Assembly: GCA_049115495.1 (NCBI GenBank)
Contig: JAGDZV010000001.1
Location: 558,001 to 622,000 of the forward strand
Reading direction: 5' to 3'
DNA from: JACPUW01 sp049115495
GTDB lineage: Bacteria > Bacteroidota > Bacteroidia > CAILMK01 > JACPUW01
Length of the DNA stretch: 64,000 nt
The translations under genes were made by a program, and so were the position numbers. This document shows positions 34,474-42,349 of this stretch, piece by piece; the stretch's first letter is position 1, and every line of letters begins with the position of its first letter. Under the pieces are notes generated by a model that saw nothing but the letters and a program-made list of their open reading frames with translations, did no database searches and was not told the origin of the DNA.

Positions 34474-34484
34474 ACTCAATAGTT

Positions 34485-35135
34485 TTAGTTTGCTTTAACG
34501 ACATACTGATAAGGAAGTAATTCAGTTTCAACCGTTAAATTATGAAATCCTGCCAAACCCAACTCCCTTTTTAGGTCGTTAAGTGGCAGTTTAATATCAT
34601 TTGGTGGACCAACAGGAAGGTCACCTTCTTTAAAGTCAATAATGTAAAGGCTTCCACCAAACCTTAGAGCTTTTCGGCACTTGTTTAAGTATTTGGCCAC
34701 TTTCTCAAAATGATGTACCGTGTTTACGATAACAATTTTGGTGCACTCAAGGTCTTCAAGCTCAGGAGCATCAGCTTCAGACTTTCTCACCTCAACGTTT
34801 TCAGCGCCTTTTATGGCTTTCTGACCTTGTAAATAGTTAATGAAGTTATCATCAATATCAATTGCTATTACCTTGTTTGCTTTCTCGGCAATAGCAAATG
34901 AAAAATAACCCGTTCCTGCCCCAATATCGGCAATTACATCGTTGCTGTCAACAGCCATAAAGGCAATTACTTCATCAGGTTTTTGCCATTCGGCTCTTGT
35001 AGAGTCTTCAAATCGTTGCACTAAATCTTCAAAACTTGAAGCGTGCATGTGCTCTTGTGCGTGATTGATGGTGGATTTTCTGCCACAGCCTAAAATGAAA
35101 GCAGCAGGAACAAAAACTAAGAGAAGCTTTCTCAT
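34485..35135 (-). CDS. class I SAM-dependent methyltransferase with lipoprotein signal
   Basis: The 216-residue protein has an unusual make-up: a lipoprotein signal MRKLLLVFVPAAFILGC (Cys17) in front of a full Rossmann-fold methyltransferase with the SAM motif VIADIGAGTGYFSFAIAE (about 67-84), the acidic KVIAIDIDDNF, and the post-motif VNTVHHFEKVAKYL. If exported it would meet no SAM, so either SAM is supplied outside or the domain has another ligand. The start overlaps the stop of the gene upstream (TAATG). Homologues with a signal exist in Bacteroidota but are uncharacterised. Confidence 0.8.
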   Translation of the reverse strand: MRKLLLVFVPAAFILGCGRKSTINHAQEHMHASSFEDLVQRFEDSTRAEWQKPDEVIAFMAVDSNDVIADIGAGTGYFSFAIAEKANKVIAIDIDDNFINYLQGQKAIKGAENVEVRKSEADAPELEDLECTKIVIVNTVHHFEKVAKYLNKCRKALRFGGSLYIIDFKEGDLPVGPPNDIKLPLNDLKRELGLAGFHNLTVETELLPYQYVVKAN

Positions 35136-35596
35136 TAACTTAATAACATTTTATGCCAGCTGTTTGCCGCGTTTGTTACCCATTCTTTTTCAAACGACTC
35201 TAGATTAGTTACTGTGTTGTTATAAACCTGAGTATCGGCATTTACAGCACCTTCAATAGCCAACTTTTTAAACTCAGCCATGCTGCAATGTTTGGTCTCC
35301 CCATTTTCTTGGTAAGCTACTCTTTGTCGGTTGAAAAAGTTAATGCCTAGAGTTGATTGAAGCTCTTTCATAAAATGCACCGAAGCATCAATAGAGCAAC
35401 CAGTGGCATTTTGTTGGTCTTCAACTACCTTAATGATTACAAAAAGGCGGTCTTTAATCTCAAAAGAAGCAGTAAGCTTTACGCCGTGTGCTTTCCAATC
35501 TGAAGTAAATTCGGTAAGTGCTTTATCAACCGTTTGTAGCTCTTGGTTATCGAGAAAACGGTCGGCTTGGTAGATCCAAACTTTTGTTTGAGTCAT
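35135..35596 (-). CDS. small conserved Bacteroidota protein often mislabelled ABC transporter ATPase
   Basis: The 153-residue cytosolic protein has VWIYQADRFLDNQELQTVDK, FTSDWKAHGVKLTASFEIKD, FVIIKVVEDQQNATGCSIDA and FFNRQRVAYQENGE. This conserved family is widely annotated as ABC transporter ATPase, but it has no Walker A or signature motif and is far too short, so that name is wrong. Function unknown. It is first in the minus-strand run and is coupled to the methyltransferase gene by a TAATG overlap. Confidence 0.85.
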   Translation of the reverse strand: MTQTKVWIYQADRFLDNQELQTVDKALTEFTSDWKAHGVKLTASFEIKDRLFVIIKVVEDQQNATGCSIDASVHFMKELQSTLGINFFNRQRVAYQENGETKHCSMAEFKKLAIEGAVNADTQVYNNTVTNLESFEKEWVTNAANSWHKMLLS

Positions 35597-35617
35597 GGTT
35601 TGCTTTTAGGTAATAAG

Positions 35618-35625
35618 CAAAGGTA
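35618..35625 (-). promoter_or_regulatory. putative -7 promoter element for the 31.4-35.6 kb run
   Basis: The minus strand reads TACCTTTG, 21 bases before the ATG at 35596. Confidence 0.55.
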
Positions 35626-35760
35626 GGGAGATATGTATTTAGGTGCTAACTCCAAAAGCTGCAAGCAGTATTCAATTAAAGGTAAAAATTAGAATTGTGG
35701 GTTCAGTATGGTTTCTTTGAAAATTTGAGTTTGATTAAATTTGATGCAAAGCTGATTTTT

Positions 35761-35979
35761 ATGACAATTCAAGACAGAAAAATAACATTAATAGAAAAGT
35801 TTTTAAAGATCAATGATGAACAGTTGATAAAGCAAATAGAGGAGCTTGTTTCAGCTGAAGAGGATGACTTTATTCCTTTTTCTGTTGAAGAATTGAATGA
35901 AAGAATAGAAAAATCTGAAGATGATTTCAGAAATGGGCGTTTTAAAACATCTAGGGAGCTATTGAAAAAATATGGATAG
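35761..35979 (+). CDS. ParD/RelB-like antitoxin
   Basis: The 72-residue acidic protein MTIQDRKITLIEKFLKINDE... ends ELNERIEKSEDDFRNGRFKT and a short tail, as in type II antitoxins of ParE-like toxins. ATG 35761 is preferred; the frame is open further up to a GTG. It overlaps the toxin gene by 8 bases, the usual arrangement of such pairs. Confidence 0.75.
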   Translation: MTIQDRKITLIEKFLKINDEQLIKQIEELVSAEEDDFIPFSVEELNERIEKSEDDFRNGRFKTSRELLKKYG

Positions 35980-36295
35980 ATACCAAGTAATCTGGTCAGG
36001 CTTTGCCGAAGAAAAACTTGATGAAATACATGATTATTATCTGAATAAAGCAGGTGAAAACGTGGCTAGCACCTTAGTCGTTGGAATTATCTTAGCAGCC
36101 AATTCAATAATCTCACAACCCCTTAGGGGGCAGGTTGAAAAGAGAATCAAAATAAAAGGAAATGAGTTTAGGTATCTGGTTTATAAAAGTTACAAGCTCA
36201 TTTATTCCGTTGATAATCAGCGTAAATTGATTAAAATATCGGATGTTTTTGATGCTCGACAAAATCCTGACAAAACTGATCGTTCTGTTCATTGA
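35972..36295 (+). CDS. ParE/RelE-family toxin
   Basis: The 107-residue protein has the RelE/ParE fold markers: YQVIWSGFAEEKLDEIHDYY, PLRGQVEKRIKIKGNEFRYL and VYKSYKLIYSVDNQRKLIKI, with the closing ISDVFDARQNP. ParE toxins poison gyrase; RelE toxins cut mRNA, and the two cannot be separated here. It forms an operon with the antitoxin at 35761-35979 and begins an accessory-looking region. Confidence 0.82.
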   Translation: MDRYQVIWSGFAEEKLDEIHDYYLNKAGENVASTLVVGIILAANSIISQPLRGQVEKRIKIKGNEFRYLVYKSYKLIYSVDNQRKLIKISDVFDARQNPDKTDRSVH

Positions 36296-36353
36296 GCATT
36301 TCTCTTATGCTTCATTAGCACGATTTTTCAATCGAGTTTATTTAATGTCATAA

Positions 36354-36701
36354 TCAACACAACGTTGCAAAAATCTTCATGCTATAAATCATGCCCAAAA
36401 ATGAAATAAAGAAAAAACTCATCATCAGAATAAAGAAAAATATCCGATTAGTTTTCGAATGTTTCTCATACTCTATACTCCATACATCATCATTAATTCT
36501 GTTGTCAATTAAAGGAGCGAAATATTTCCATGAAATCAAAACTCCTAAGACGCTTGCCGATATTAAAAGTATGGGTTCCTTTATACATAAGCTGAACAAC
36601 AGACCGTCAATTAGTCCAACTAGACAATATGATATTTGAAAAACTGTAATGGTTATGACAGATTGCCTATTGTAATACTTTGGAAAAAGTCGTTGGCCGA
36701 A
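36354..36701 (-). pseudogene. four-helix membrane protein ORF without a start codon, probably 5' truncated
   Basis: The frame is open from 36701 (after TAG at 36704-36702) and reads FGQRLFPKYYNRQSVITITV, then hydrophobic stretches through GLIDGLLFSL, ILLISASVLGVLISWKYF, a charged loop and FFFILMMSFFFISFLGMIYS, ending IFATLC. The hydropathy pattern of four helices looks protein-like, but no ATG or GTG is in frame before the first helix; the only candidates are TTG around 36599 (which would cut the first helix) or non-standard codons. I read it as a decayed or truncated gene of unknown function. Confidence 0.45.
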
Positions 36702-36769
36702 CTAATTTAGTTTAAGGAGTATCACGTCATTTTTTCATTTAGATTTTTCATTGCCGATTTTTTATCATC

Positions 36770-37027
36770 TTATTGCTTTTTTGATGGTTTGATCAGTTCC
36801 ACAAAGTCAACAGCATTCGCTTTAGGTTTTGGAAAACTAAAGAGATTATGAATCACAAAATCAATATCGGGTTTAACATAAATGCCTTTTTGAAAGTTTT
36901 CTATTACTTTAGAAATGTTTTCACCCTCCTTGACCAAATTCAAAATATTGGCTTTCTGTTTTACAAATTCAATTGGGCTAAATTCTTTTTCGTCCATAAG
37001 GTTTAATCGAGTGAACAACTCTTTCAT
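36770..37027 (-). CDS. hypothetical 85-residue protein, second gene of a coupled pair
   Basis: I do not recognise this protein. It is soluble, with MKELFTRLNLMDEKEFSPIE, a helical middle (VKQKANILNLVKEGENISKV) and a FSFPKPKANAVDFVELI end. Its ATG overlaps the stop of the upstream gene (ATGA), so the two are translated together. Size, coupling and location beside a ParDE module suggest a toxin-antitoxin-like pair, which remains a guess. Confidence 0.55.
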   Translation of the reverse strand: MKELFTRLNLMDEKEFSPIEFVKQKANILNLVKEGENISKVIENFQKGIYVKPDIDFVIHNLFSFPKPKANAVDFVELIKPSKKQ

Positions 37028-37230
37028 TTCACTTTTGTACGTCTTACTAACCCTTTATTCATATCATTCAAATCGCTCAAGATCATTCTATAGCTTCTTA
37101 ATGGATATACTTCGTAATCAATTAATTCTAGATAGGTAAATTGATCAAAAACACCTTCCTTTTGATAAAGGTATTCGATTGCAGTTAAGCCGTGAAAAAG
37201 AACTTTTAGTCTATTCTTTACTATTTTCAT
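37024..37230 (-). CDS. hypothetical 68-residue protein, first gene of a coupled pair
   Basis: The product starts MKIVKNRLKVLFHGLTAIEY and continues with LYQKEGVFDQFTYLELIDYE, VYPLRSYRMILSDLNDMNKG and a basic C-terminus (RRTKVK). No family is recognised and no signal or helix is present. The frame has a clear ATG and couples by ATGA to the 85-residue gene. A frameshift in a single longer gene is possible but less likely, as both parts have a good start. Confidence 0.55.
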   Translation of the reverse strand: MKIVKNRLKVLFHGLTAIEYLYQKEGVFDQFTYLELIDYEVYPLRSYRMILSDLNDMNKGLVRRTKVK

Positions 37231-37291
37231 TCGACATCAAACATTAGCGAGTGCGAAAGATACTTGTTGGCTTTTTTACAAGTATCATTTT

Positions 37292-37786
37292 CTAATTGCG
37301 GTTTAGAGTTTCACGGTGGTTTTTACTTCTTCCCTTTAGTCTCCTTAGCATTTTATCAAACTCTTCTTTCGCCATCACCCTTTCATCAATTCTTACACTA
37401 CTACCTGTTCTGAACTGCACTTTCAAAATTCTGAAATTTGAATATCGTCGCTTAAAGCCTAAAAAACCAAATAAATCAAACTGTGTGAAGTTACTCTTTC
37501 TTTTCTGCCCCACCTTAACTTTTTCAATTTCGGAATAATAGAAGGTCCTTTTCCTTAACAACAAAAGGTCTCGTTTCGAAAACCCATCATCATCAACTTT
37601 ATATTGTGCCAGTTTTAAAAGCCCAGCAAACGCAATAATCAAACAAAGGCACATCCAATAAAGGCCAACAGAGCTTTCTCTAAAGCCAGAAGTAAGGAAA
37701 AAAGGAATCAATATAATAAGGGCTAATATTATTATGGTGGTTGTTACCGTATAATCAATAGTTGTTTTGAATGTTCTTTTTGTCAT
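37292..37786 (-). CDS. two-TM protein with PH-like domain, third gene of a membrane trio
   Basis: The 164-residue protein has two membrane helices (about 15-35 and 41-61) and a cytosolic beta-rich domain with VDDDGFSKRDLLLLRKRTFY, YSEIEKVKVGQKRKS and VQFRTGSSVRIDERV, the pattern of bacterial PH-like (bPH) domains. The tail is basic (KGRSKNHRETLNRN). It overlaps the preceding gene by ATGA. Function unknown; a related layout is encoded by the gene just upstream and by the gene at 6823-7425. Confidence 0.65.
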   Translation of the reverse strand: MTKRTFKTTIDYTVTTTIIILALIILIPFFLTSGFRESSVGLYWMCLCLIIAFAGLLKLAQYKVDDDGFSKRDLLLLRKRTFYYSEIEKVKVGQKRKSNFTQFDLFGFLGFKRRYSNFRILKVQFRTGSSVRIDERVMAKEEFDKMLRRLKGRSKNHRETLNRN

Positions 37787-38202
37787 TTAGGGCTGCTTTG
37801 AACATTGCATCTGATCTCCCTTAGCAGGGTATCAATGTTGGTATAAACATCATTCCGAATAGTTATCTTGTTTTCTCCTGATATAAAAGTCGTTGTGCCT
37901 TTCCAGTTTGATGTTTTGATTTCTTCAATTTCTGAAATATGAAACTTGTGAAGTTTTCGTGTTATCAAGTTTTTAAAAAGCAGCTCCTGATCTTTGAGAT
38001 AAACAATCACAAGCTTATTAAGAAATAAATCCCAAATAACAAGTAGCGTTGAAAGAATTATTAGCGCAAAAAGAATGCTCCAAGGCAGCTTATCATCAAG
38101 GTTTAATGTTGTACCAAATATTGCCCCATAAGGTAAAACCGGCGATGAAATGAACAAAAAGAAGATCATTATTACCCTTATGATATTAAACTTACTTTTC
38201 AT
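37783..38202 (-). CDS. two-TM protein with PH-like domain, second gene of the trio
   Basis: The 139-residue protein has helices at about 8-26 and 41-61, then a short domain with LLFKNLITRKLHKFHISEIE, EIKTSNWKGTTTFISGENKI and TLLREIRCN. The SEIE-E/K-[IV]K block aligns with the same block in the next gene, so the two may be distant paralogues. Overlaps of 4 bases (ATGA) on both sides show tight operon structure. Confidence 0.6.
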   Translation of the reverse strand: MKSKFNIIRVIMIFFLFISSPVLPYGAIFGTTLNLDDKLPWSILFALIILSTLLVIWDLFLNKLVIVYLKDQELLFKNLITRKLHKFHISEIEEIKTSNWKGTTTFISGENKITIRNDVYTNIDTLLREIRCNVQSSPK

Positions 38203-38579
38203 TTAAATACATAAATAAGCCCAAATAACGCAGGAATAGCCAAAAAGTAAAAAATCCCTGACCTGTAGGCCAAAAGATGATAGAACGATAATTCCTTTTT
38301 CTTAAAGTATCGATATGACACAAATGCCATAAGAATGGGAGCTAATGTAAACTGATATACACTTCCAATTGACGCCATTCCAGACCATTTCCAAAATATG
38401 CTTGTTAATACAAGGATTAATAACACGCTGTAGTTCATTAAAGAAATAGACAAGCCAATAATTGGTGGTCTCTCAATGTTCTCAGCCATCATTTCTCGAA
38501 TCAATCCAATAAGTAATAAAAATGCCAGAAAAGGCACCAAAAAATAGATTACGATTGGAATAATGACTTCAGTTCTCAT
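38199..38579 (-). CDS. four-TM membrane protein, first gene of the trio
   Basis: The 126-residue protein is almost entirely hydrophobic: helices around 5-27, 43-63, 72-90 and 105-125, with short charged loops (REMMAENIERPP, RYFKKKELSFYH). No family is recognised. It starts 20 bases after the nadD stop region on the same strand... that is, it lies upstream of nothing but its own two partners, while nadD is encoded further upstream and could be co-transcribed with the trio. Confidence 0.55.
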   Translation of the reverse strand: MRTEVIIPIVIYFLVPFLAFLLLIGLIREMMAENIERPPIIGLSISLMNYSVLLILVLTSIFWKWSGMASIGSVYQFTLAPILMAFVSYRYFKKKELSFYHLLAYRSGIFYFLAIPALFGLIYVFK

Positions 38580-38599
38580 TAGAATCCGAATGTAGCAAA

Positions 38600-39166
38600 C
38601 TACTTATAATACCCCCACTTATCTAAGAACACACGAACCTTTTCTGGCACAAAATATCTGATGCTTCTGTTGTTTTTGATGCTTCTTCTTATAAACGAAG
38701 CCGAGATTTCCATAATTGGCGTTTCCCAAACTTTTAAACCATCAAACTTAAAAGTGGCTTCATGACCGACTCTCGGGTAAGCGTAAACTTGGTTGTTTTC
38801 TATGAGCACTTCATGATTTTTCCACTTAGGCAAAGTGTTCACGGTATCAGTGCCCATTATCAGTACAAAATCATTACCAGGATATTTCTCTTTTAGCCTT
38901 ACCAAAGTATCAATGGTAAATGATGGCCTGGGCAAATGGAATTCAAAGTCGCTTGCCCTTAGCTTGTCATTATCTTCAATGGAAAGGTTTACCATCTCTA
39001 GCCTATCGTATTCGTTTAGTAGGTTCCTGCGGTTTTTTAAGGGGTTTTGCGGGGTAACCATAAACCAAACTTCATCAAGATCGGTATTGGCGGCCATATA
39101 GTTGGCAATGATTAAATGCCCTGTATGAATAGGATTAAAGCTTCCGAAAAACAAGCCTATTTTCAT
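38600..39166 (-). CDS. nadD: nicotinate-nucleotide adenylyltransferase
   Basis: NadD adenylates nicotinic acid mononucleotide in NAD synthesis. The 188-residue protein starts MKIGLFFGSFNPIHTGHLII with the nucleotidyltransferase HxGH motif, and has VWFMVTPQNPLK, FVLIMGTDTVNTLPKW and EISASFIRRSIKNNRSIRYF (ISSTxxR-like). It overlaps gmk by 4 bases and belongs to the yicC-gmk-nadD operon found across Bacteroidota. Confidence 0.95.
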   Translation of the reverse strand: MKIGLFFGSFNPIHTGHLIIANYMAANTDLDEVWFMVTPQNPLKNRRNLLNEYDRLEMVNLSIEDNDKLRASDFEFHLPRPSFTIDTLVRLKEKYPGNDFVLIMGTDTVNTLPKWKNHEVLIENNQVYAYPRVGHEATFKFDGLKVWETPIMEISASFIRRSIKNNRSIRYFVPEKVRVFLDKWGYYK

Positions 39167-39747
39167 GAAATGTCTTTTTCTAAGAACTGCTTAACTACTT
39201 CTACAATTTCTTTATCTGCACGCTCAAGCACATCATTTTTAAGCACGTAATCAAACTTATTGGCGTACTCAAGCTCAAACGATGCTCTTCTTATTCGCTT
39301 TTCTATGCTTCTTGCATCTTCAGTTCCGCGGTTTTTCAACCGCTCGGCCAAAATATCAATGGTACCTGGATGAATAAATACAAAAAGTCCGTTGCTTCCG
39401 TATTTCTCTTTTAGGTTGGCTGCTCCTTTTACGTCAAGGTCAAGAAAAGGCACATGGCCGTTGGCCCAAATCCTTTCCATTTCGCTAAAAGGTGTTCCGT
39501 AATAAAGCCCTTCGTAAACCTGTTCGTACTCCAAAAAGGCCTCGTTATTTATCTTTTGCTCAAACTCTTCTTGTGTTATGAAATAGTAGTGCTTGCCGTG
39601 TTCTTCACCTTTTCGTGGGCCACGTGTAGTTGCTGAAACCGAAAGCTCAAAAACAGGAATGGTATTCATTACATTTCTCGCAATGGTAGATTTACCTGCA
39701 CCAGATGGTCCGCAAAACACAACTAGTTTATTCTTGGTATGATACAT
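39163..39747 (-). CDS. gmk: guanylate kinase
   Basis: Gmk phosphorylates GMP to GDP. The 194-residue protein has the P-loop VFCGPSGAGKSTIARN, the GMP-binding LSVSATTRGPRKGEEHGKHY, FLEYEQVYEGLYYGTP and the lid region RLKNRGTEDARSIEKRIRRA. It begins one base after the yicC stop region and overlaps nadD by 4 bases. Confidence 0.96.
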   Translation of the reverse strand: MYHTKNKLVVFCGPSGAGKSTIARNVMNTIPVFELSVSATTRGPRKGEEHGKHYYFITQEEFEQKINNEAFLEYEQVYEGLYYGTPFSEMERIWANGHVPFLDLDVKGAANLKEKYGSNGLFVFIHPGTIDILAERLKNRGTEDARSIEKRIRRASFELEYANKFDYVLKNDVLERADKEIVEVVKQFLEKDIS

Positions 39748-39748
39748 T

Positions 39749-40621
39749 CTAAAGTATGTTTAGAACTTGCTCTTTAATTTTTTCAAGATTATCTTTCATC
39801 TGCACCACCAAATGCTGAATCTGCTCGTCATTAGCTTTTGAACCAATGGTATTGATTTCTCTACCCATTTCTTGGGCTATAAATCCAAGTTTTTTACCTG
39901 AACCTTCACCATTTAGCTCTTTTAAAAAATACTTGATATGACCTTGTAAACGAACAATTTCTTCGGTTATATCGAATCTTTCAATGTAAAATATTACTTC
40001 TTGTTCGTAGCGATTTGAGTCTTTTTGATCGGCGGTTAAGTACTTTTCTTGAAGATCAACCAAACGCTTACGCATTTTCTCAATACGTGATTCTTTATTA
40101 GCATCTACGCCACCAAGTAAATTCACAATATTATCGCAGTAATTGGTCAACTCAACTTTAAGCATATCGCCTTCTTGAGCTCTAAACTCCCCCATTTTTG
40201 CAATGGCTGCATCAAGCGTTTCTAAAAATATGGGTTTAATGGCTTCGTCGCCATCGTTCTCTGCCGACTCAACCACATCAGGCAAGTTTACTAAGATACT
40301 TAAAAGGCTTTTTTTATCAAGGTTTCCTTCATCAGCCAAATCATTTAAATCATTGTAATAGGCCGTAAAAAGATCCTTATTTATGGTTCTTTTAGCAAGG
40401 CTCGCATTTTTGGCAAACACGGTAAAAAGCACTTGCACTTTTCCGCGCTTAACCTTTTGGTTTATTAGATTTCTAAAGTCCATTTCAAAAGGTTGCGCCA
40501 ACTTTGGTAGCCTTAAATTCAAGTCTAAAAACTTACTGTTGAGCGACTTTATCTCTACCTCAACTTTAACTTGATCGTTTTCTTTAACGGCTGCTCCAAA
40601 GCCGGTCATTGAATATACCAT
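39749..40621 (-). CDS. YicC/YloC-family endoribonuclease
   Basis: The 290-residue protein starts MVYSMTGFGAAVKENDQVKV and ends with the DUF1732 block GKKLGFIAQEMGREINTIGS, KANDEQIQHLVVQMKDNLEK and IKEQVLNIL. YicC-like proteins are RNases that act in small-RNA turnover in E. coli. Length and end motifs match the family exactly. It leads the yicC-gmk-nadD operon. Confidence 0.93.
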   Translation of the reverse strand: MVYSMTGFGAAVKENDQVKVEVEIKSLNSKFLDLNLRLPKLAQPFEMDFRNLINQKVKRGKVQVLFTVFAKNASLAKRTINKDLFTAYYNDLNDLADEGNLDKKSLLSILVNLPDVVESAENDGDEAIKPIFLETLDAAIAKMGEFRAQEGDMLKVELTNYCDNIVNLLGGVDANKESRIEKMRKRLVDLQEKYLTADQKDSNRYEQEVIFYIERFDITEEIVRLQGHIKYFLKELNGEGSGKKLGFIAQEMGREINTIGSKANDEQIQHLVVQMKDNLEKIKEQVLNIL

Positions 40622-40685
40622 GCAATACTTTTACTAAAGGTTAACAAAGGTATCATATCAGTTATTAGTGAATAGTTATTAGTTA

Positions 40686-41186
40686 TTAGCACGGGGAGAA
40701 ATATTCTACCCCAACTAACTTTTTGTTTTTGAATAAAAAGATTACTCCATCGTCAGCATTCTTAAAGCCGATAATAGTTCCTTCACCGGGTAGAATAACA
40801 TAATAGCGTTTGAAGCAATTGAAAAGTATTTTATTTAAATCATTTTCATCTATCTCTGTTCCCAATGGAATGTTGTAAAAATCAATTTCAAATGAATCAA
40901 TATGAGTTGAATCAATCTTTTCAATAACGTATCCAAATTTCTGATTTCCAGCAAACCTGACACCTTCATATTGCAAACACCAAAACTTTTCACCTTGCCA
41001 TTGACTTGATAGAAAACCACAGTCATAATCCAATTGAAAAGTATCATTAGGTGTACCAAAGACTCTTCTAATTTTAAATGATTTTGAATAGTTTGTAATA
41101 CCCTCAATAGTAAGAGAGTCTTTATTTATTTGAGCGGATAATTGAAAACTAAGTAATAGAAACAAAAAGCAACGCAAAAACATCAT
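40686..41186 (-). CDS. secreted hypothetical protein
   Basis: The 166-residue product has a signal peptide (MMFLRCFLFLLLSFQLSAQ) and a soluble beta-rich domain with cysteines in DCGFLSSQWQGEKFWCLQYE and FNCFKRYYV. No family is recognised. The start overlaps the stop of the upstream histidine-kinase gene (TAATG), so the two are probably co-transcribed and the protein may be a periplasmic partner of the kinase; that is inference only. Confidence 0.6.
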   Translation of the reverse strand: MMFLRCFLFLLLSFQLSAQINKDSLTIEGITNYSKSFKIRRVFGTPNDTFQLDYDCGFLSSQWQGEKFWCLQYEGVRFAGNQKFGYVIEKIDSTHIDSFEIDFYNIPLGTEIDENDLNKILFNCFKRYYVILPGEGTIIGFKNADDGVIFLFKNKKLVGVEYFSPC

Positions 41187-42349
41187 TACATCTTCTTTTG
41201 AAGCTTGATTCTGAAGGTAGTGCCTTTTCCGGGTTCTGATGTTGCTACGAAAATCTGTCCGTTGTGGTAGGATTCAATGATTCGCTTGGCTAGGGAAAGC
41301 CCCAGCCCCCAGCCTCTTTTTCTAGTAGTATAACCTGGGTTAAAAACCGTTTTTTGAAGATATATTGGAATTCCTCGACCCGTATCTTTTACATCAATAA
41401 TTACTTGCTCACCTTTGTTTTGAATTAAAAAAGTGATGCTTCCTTTACCTACCATGGCATCCACTGCGTTCTTGCATAGGTTTTCAATTACCCACTCAAA
41501 TAAACTCACGTTTATAAAGGCAACAGCTTCTAGATCACTTTTATCATCAATTAAAATGGCTACTTGCTTTGAAACACGTTTTTGCAAATAGGCAGTAGAA
41601 CTCTCAATTACTGCTCTAGCGTTGGTTTCACTCAGTACAGGCTGCGAACCAACTTTTGAGAAACGCTCGGTAATCACTTCAAGGCGATTAACATCTTTCT
41701 CTACTTCATCAACTATTTCTTTTGGAAAGGTTTCTGAGTCTCCTCTAAAATATTCGACCCAAGCCATTAAACTACTGAGTGGTGTACCCAATTGGTGAGC
41801 TGTTTCTTTGCTCATGCCCACCCAAACCTGATTTTGCTCAAATTTTCTTGATGAACTAAATGCCAAGTAAGATACAAATATGAAAAGCGCAATTATAAAA
41901 AGTTGAACATAAGGATAGTACTTTAACATTATGATGGTTGATGAATCACCGTAATGATAAATTTCAGGGAAGTATTCTGAATTGAGAAAAACGGGTTCGT
42001 TCTCTTCTTTCATTTCTTCTAAGGTTGCATACAAGAAAGTAGAGTCTAATGCCTTAACAGAGTCTATGTTTCTAAATTGAGTTATGTATCCATTGGTATC
42101 TGTTACAATTACAGGGGTAGTGGTATTGCTTTTAATAATTCCGATTAAAAAATTCAAGGCTTCGTCGTTGCTCTCAATTTCGGTAATGAGCTTAGTTGCC
42201 TTTACTATGGTTTGAATTCGTTCTCGTTCTTCTTTTGCTAGTTTTTGCACTACATAATTAGTGTAAACCACAGATGCCACACCTATAATTATGGCAAAAG
42301 CAAAAAGTACAAGTTTCCAAATACGTTTATGGTAGTATTTACCTATCAT
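41186..42349 (-). CDS. membrane sensor histidine kinase
   Basis: The 387-residue kinase has two membrane helices (about 12-30 and 148-166) around a periplasmic domain, then an H box VGMSKETAHQLGTPLSSLMA, N box ENLCKNAVDAMVG, G1 VKDTGRGIPIY and G2 RGWGLGLSLAKRII. The H box with H-Q-L-G-T-P is the form found in a group of Bacteroidota kinases. No response regulator is encoded nearby. Its start overlaps the AsmA-like stop by 4 bases. Confidence 0.9.
   Translation of the reverse strand: MIGKYYHKRIWKLVLFAFAIIIGVASVVYTNYVVQKLAKEERERIQTIVKATKLITEIESNDEALNFLIGIIKSNTTTPVIVTDTNGYITQFRNIDSVKALDSTFLYATLEEMKEENEPVFLNSEYFPEIYHYGDSSTIIMLKYYPYVQLFIIALFIFVSYLAFSSSRKFEQNQVWVGMSKETAHQLGTPLSSLMAWVEYFRGDSETFPKEIVDEVEKDVNRLEVITERFSKVGSQPVLSETNARAVIESSTAYLQKRVSKQVAILIDDKSDLEAVAFINVSLFEWVIENLCKNAVDAMVGKGSITFLIQNKGEQVIIDVKDTGRGIPIYLQKTVFNPGYTTRKRGWGLGLSLAKRIIESYHNGQIFVATSEPGKGTTFRIKLQKKM

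Noticed and set aside
35135..35596. Annotation of the 153-residue protein as an ABC transporter ATPase
   Set aside because: It has no Walker A, signature or Walker B motif and is far shorter than an ATPase domain; the name is a widely copied error.
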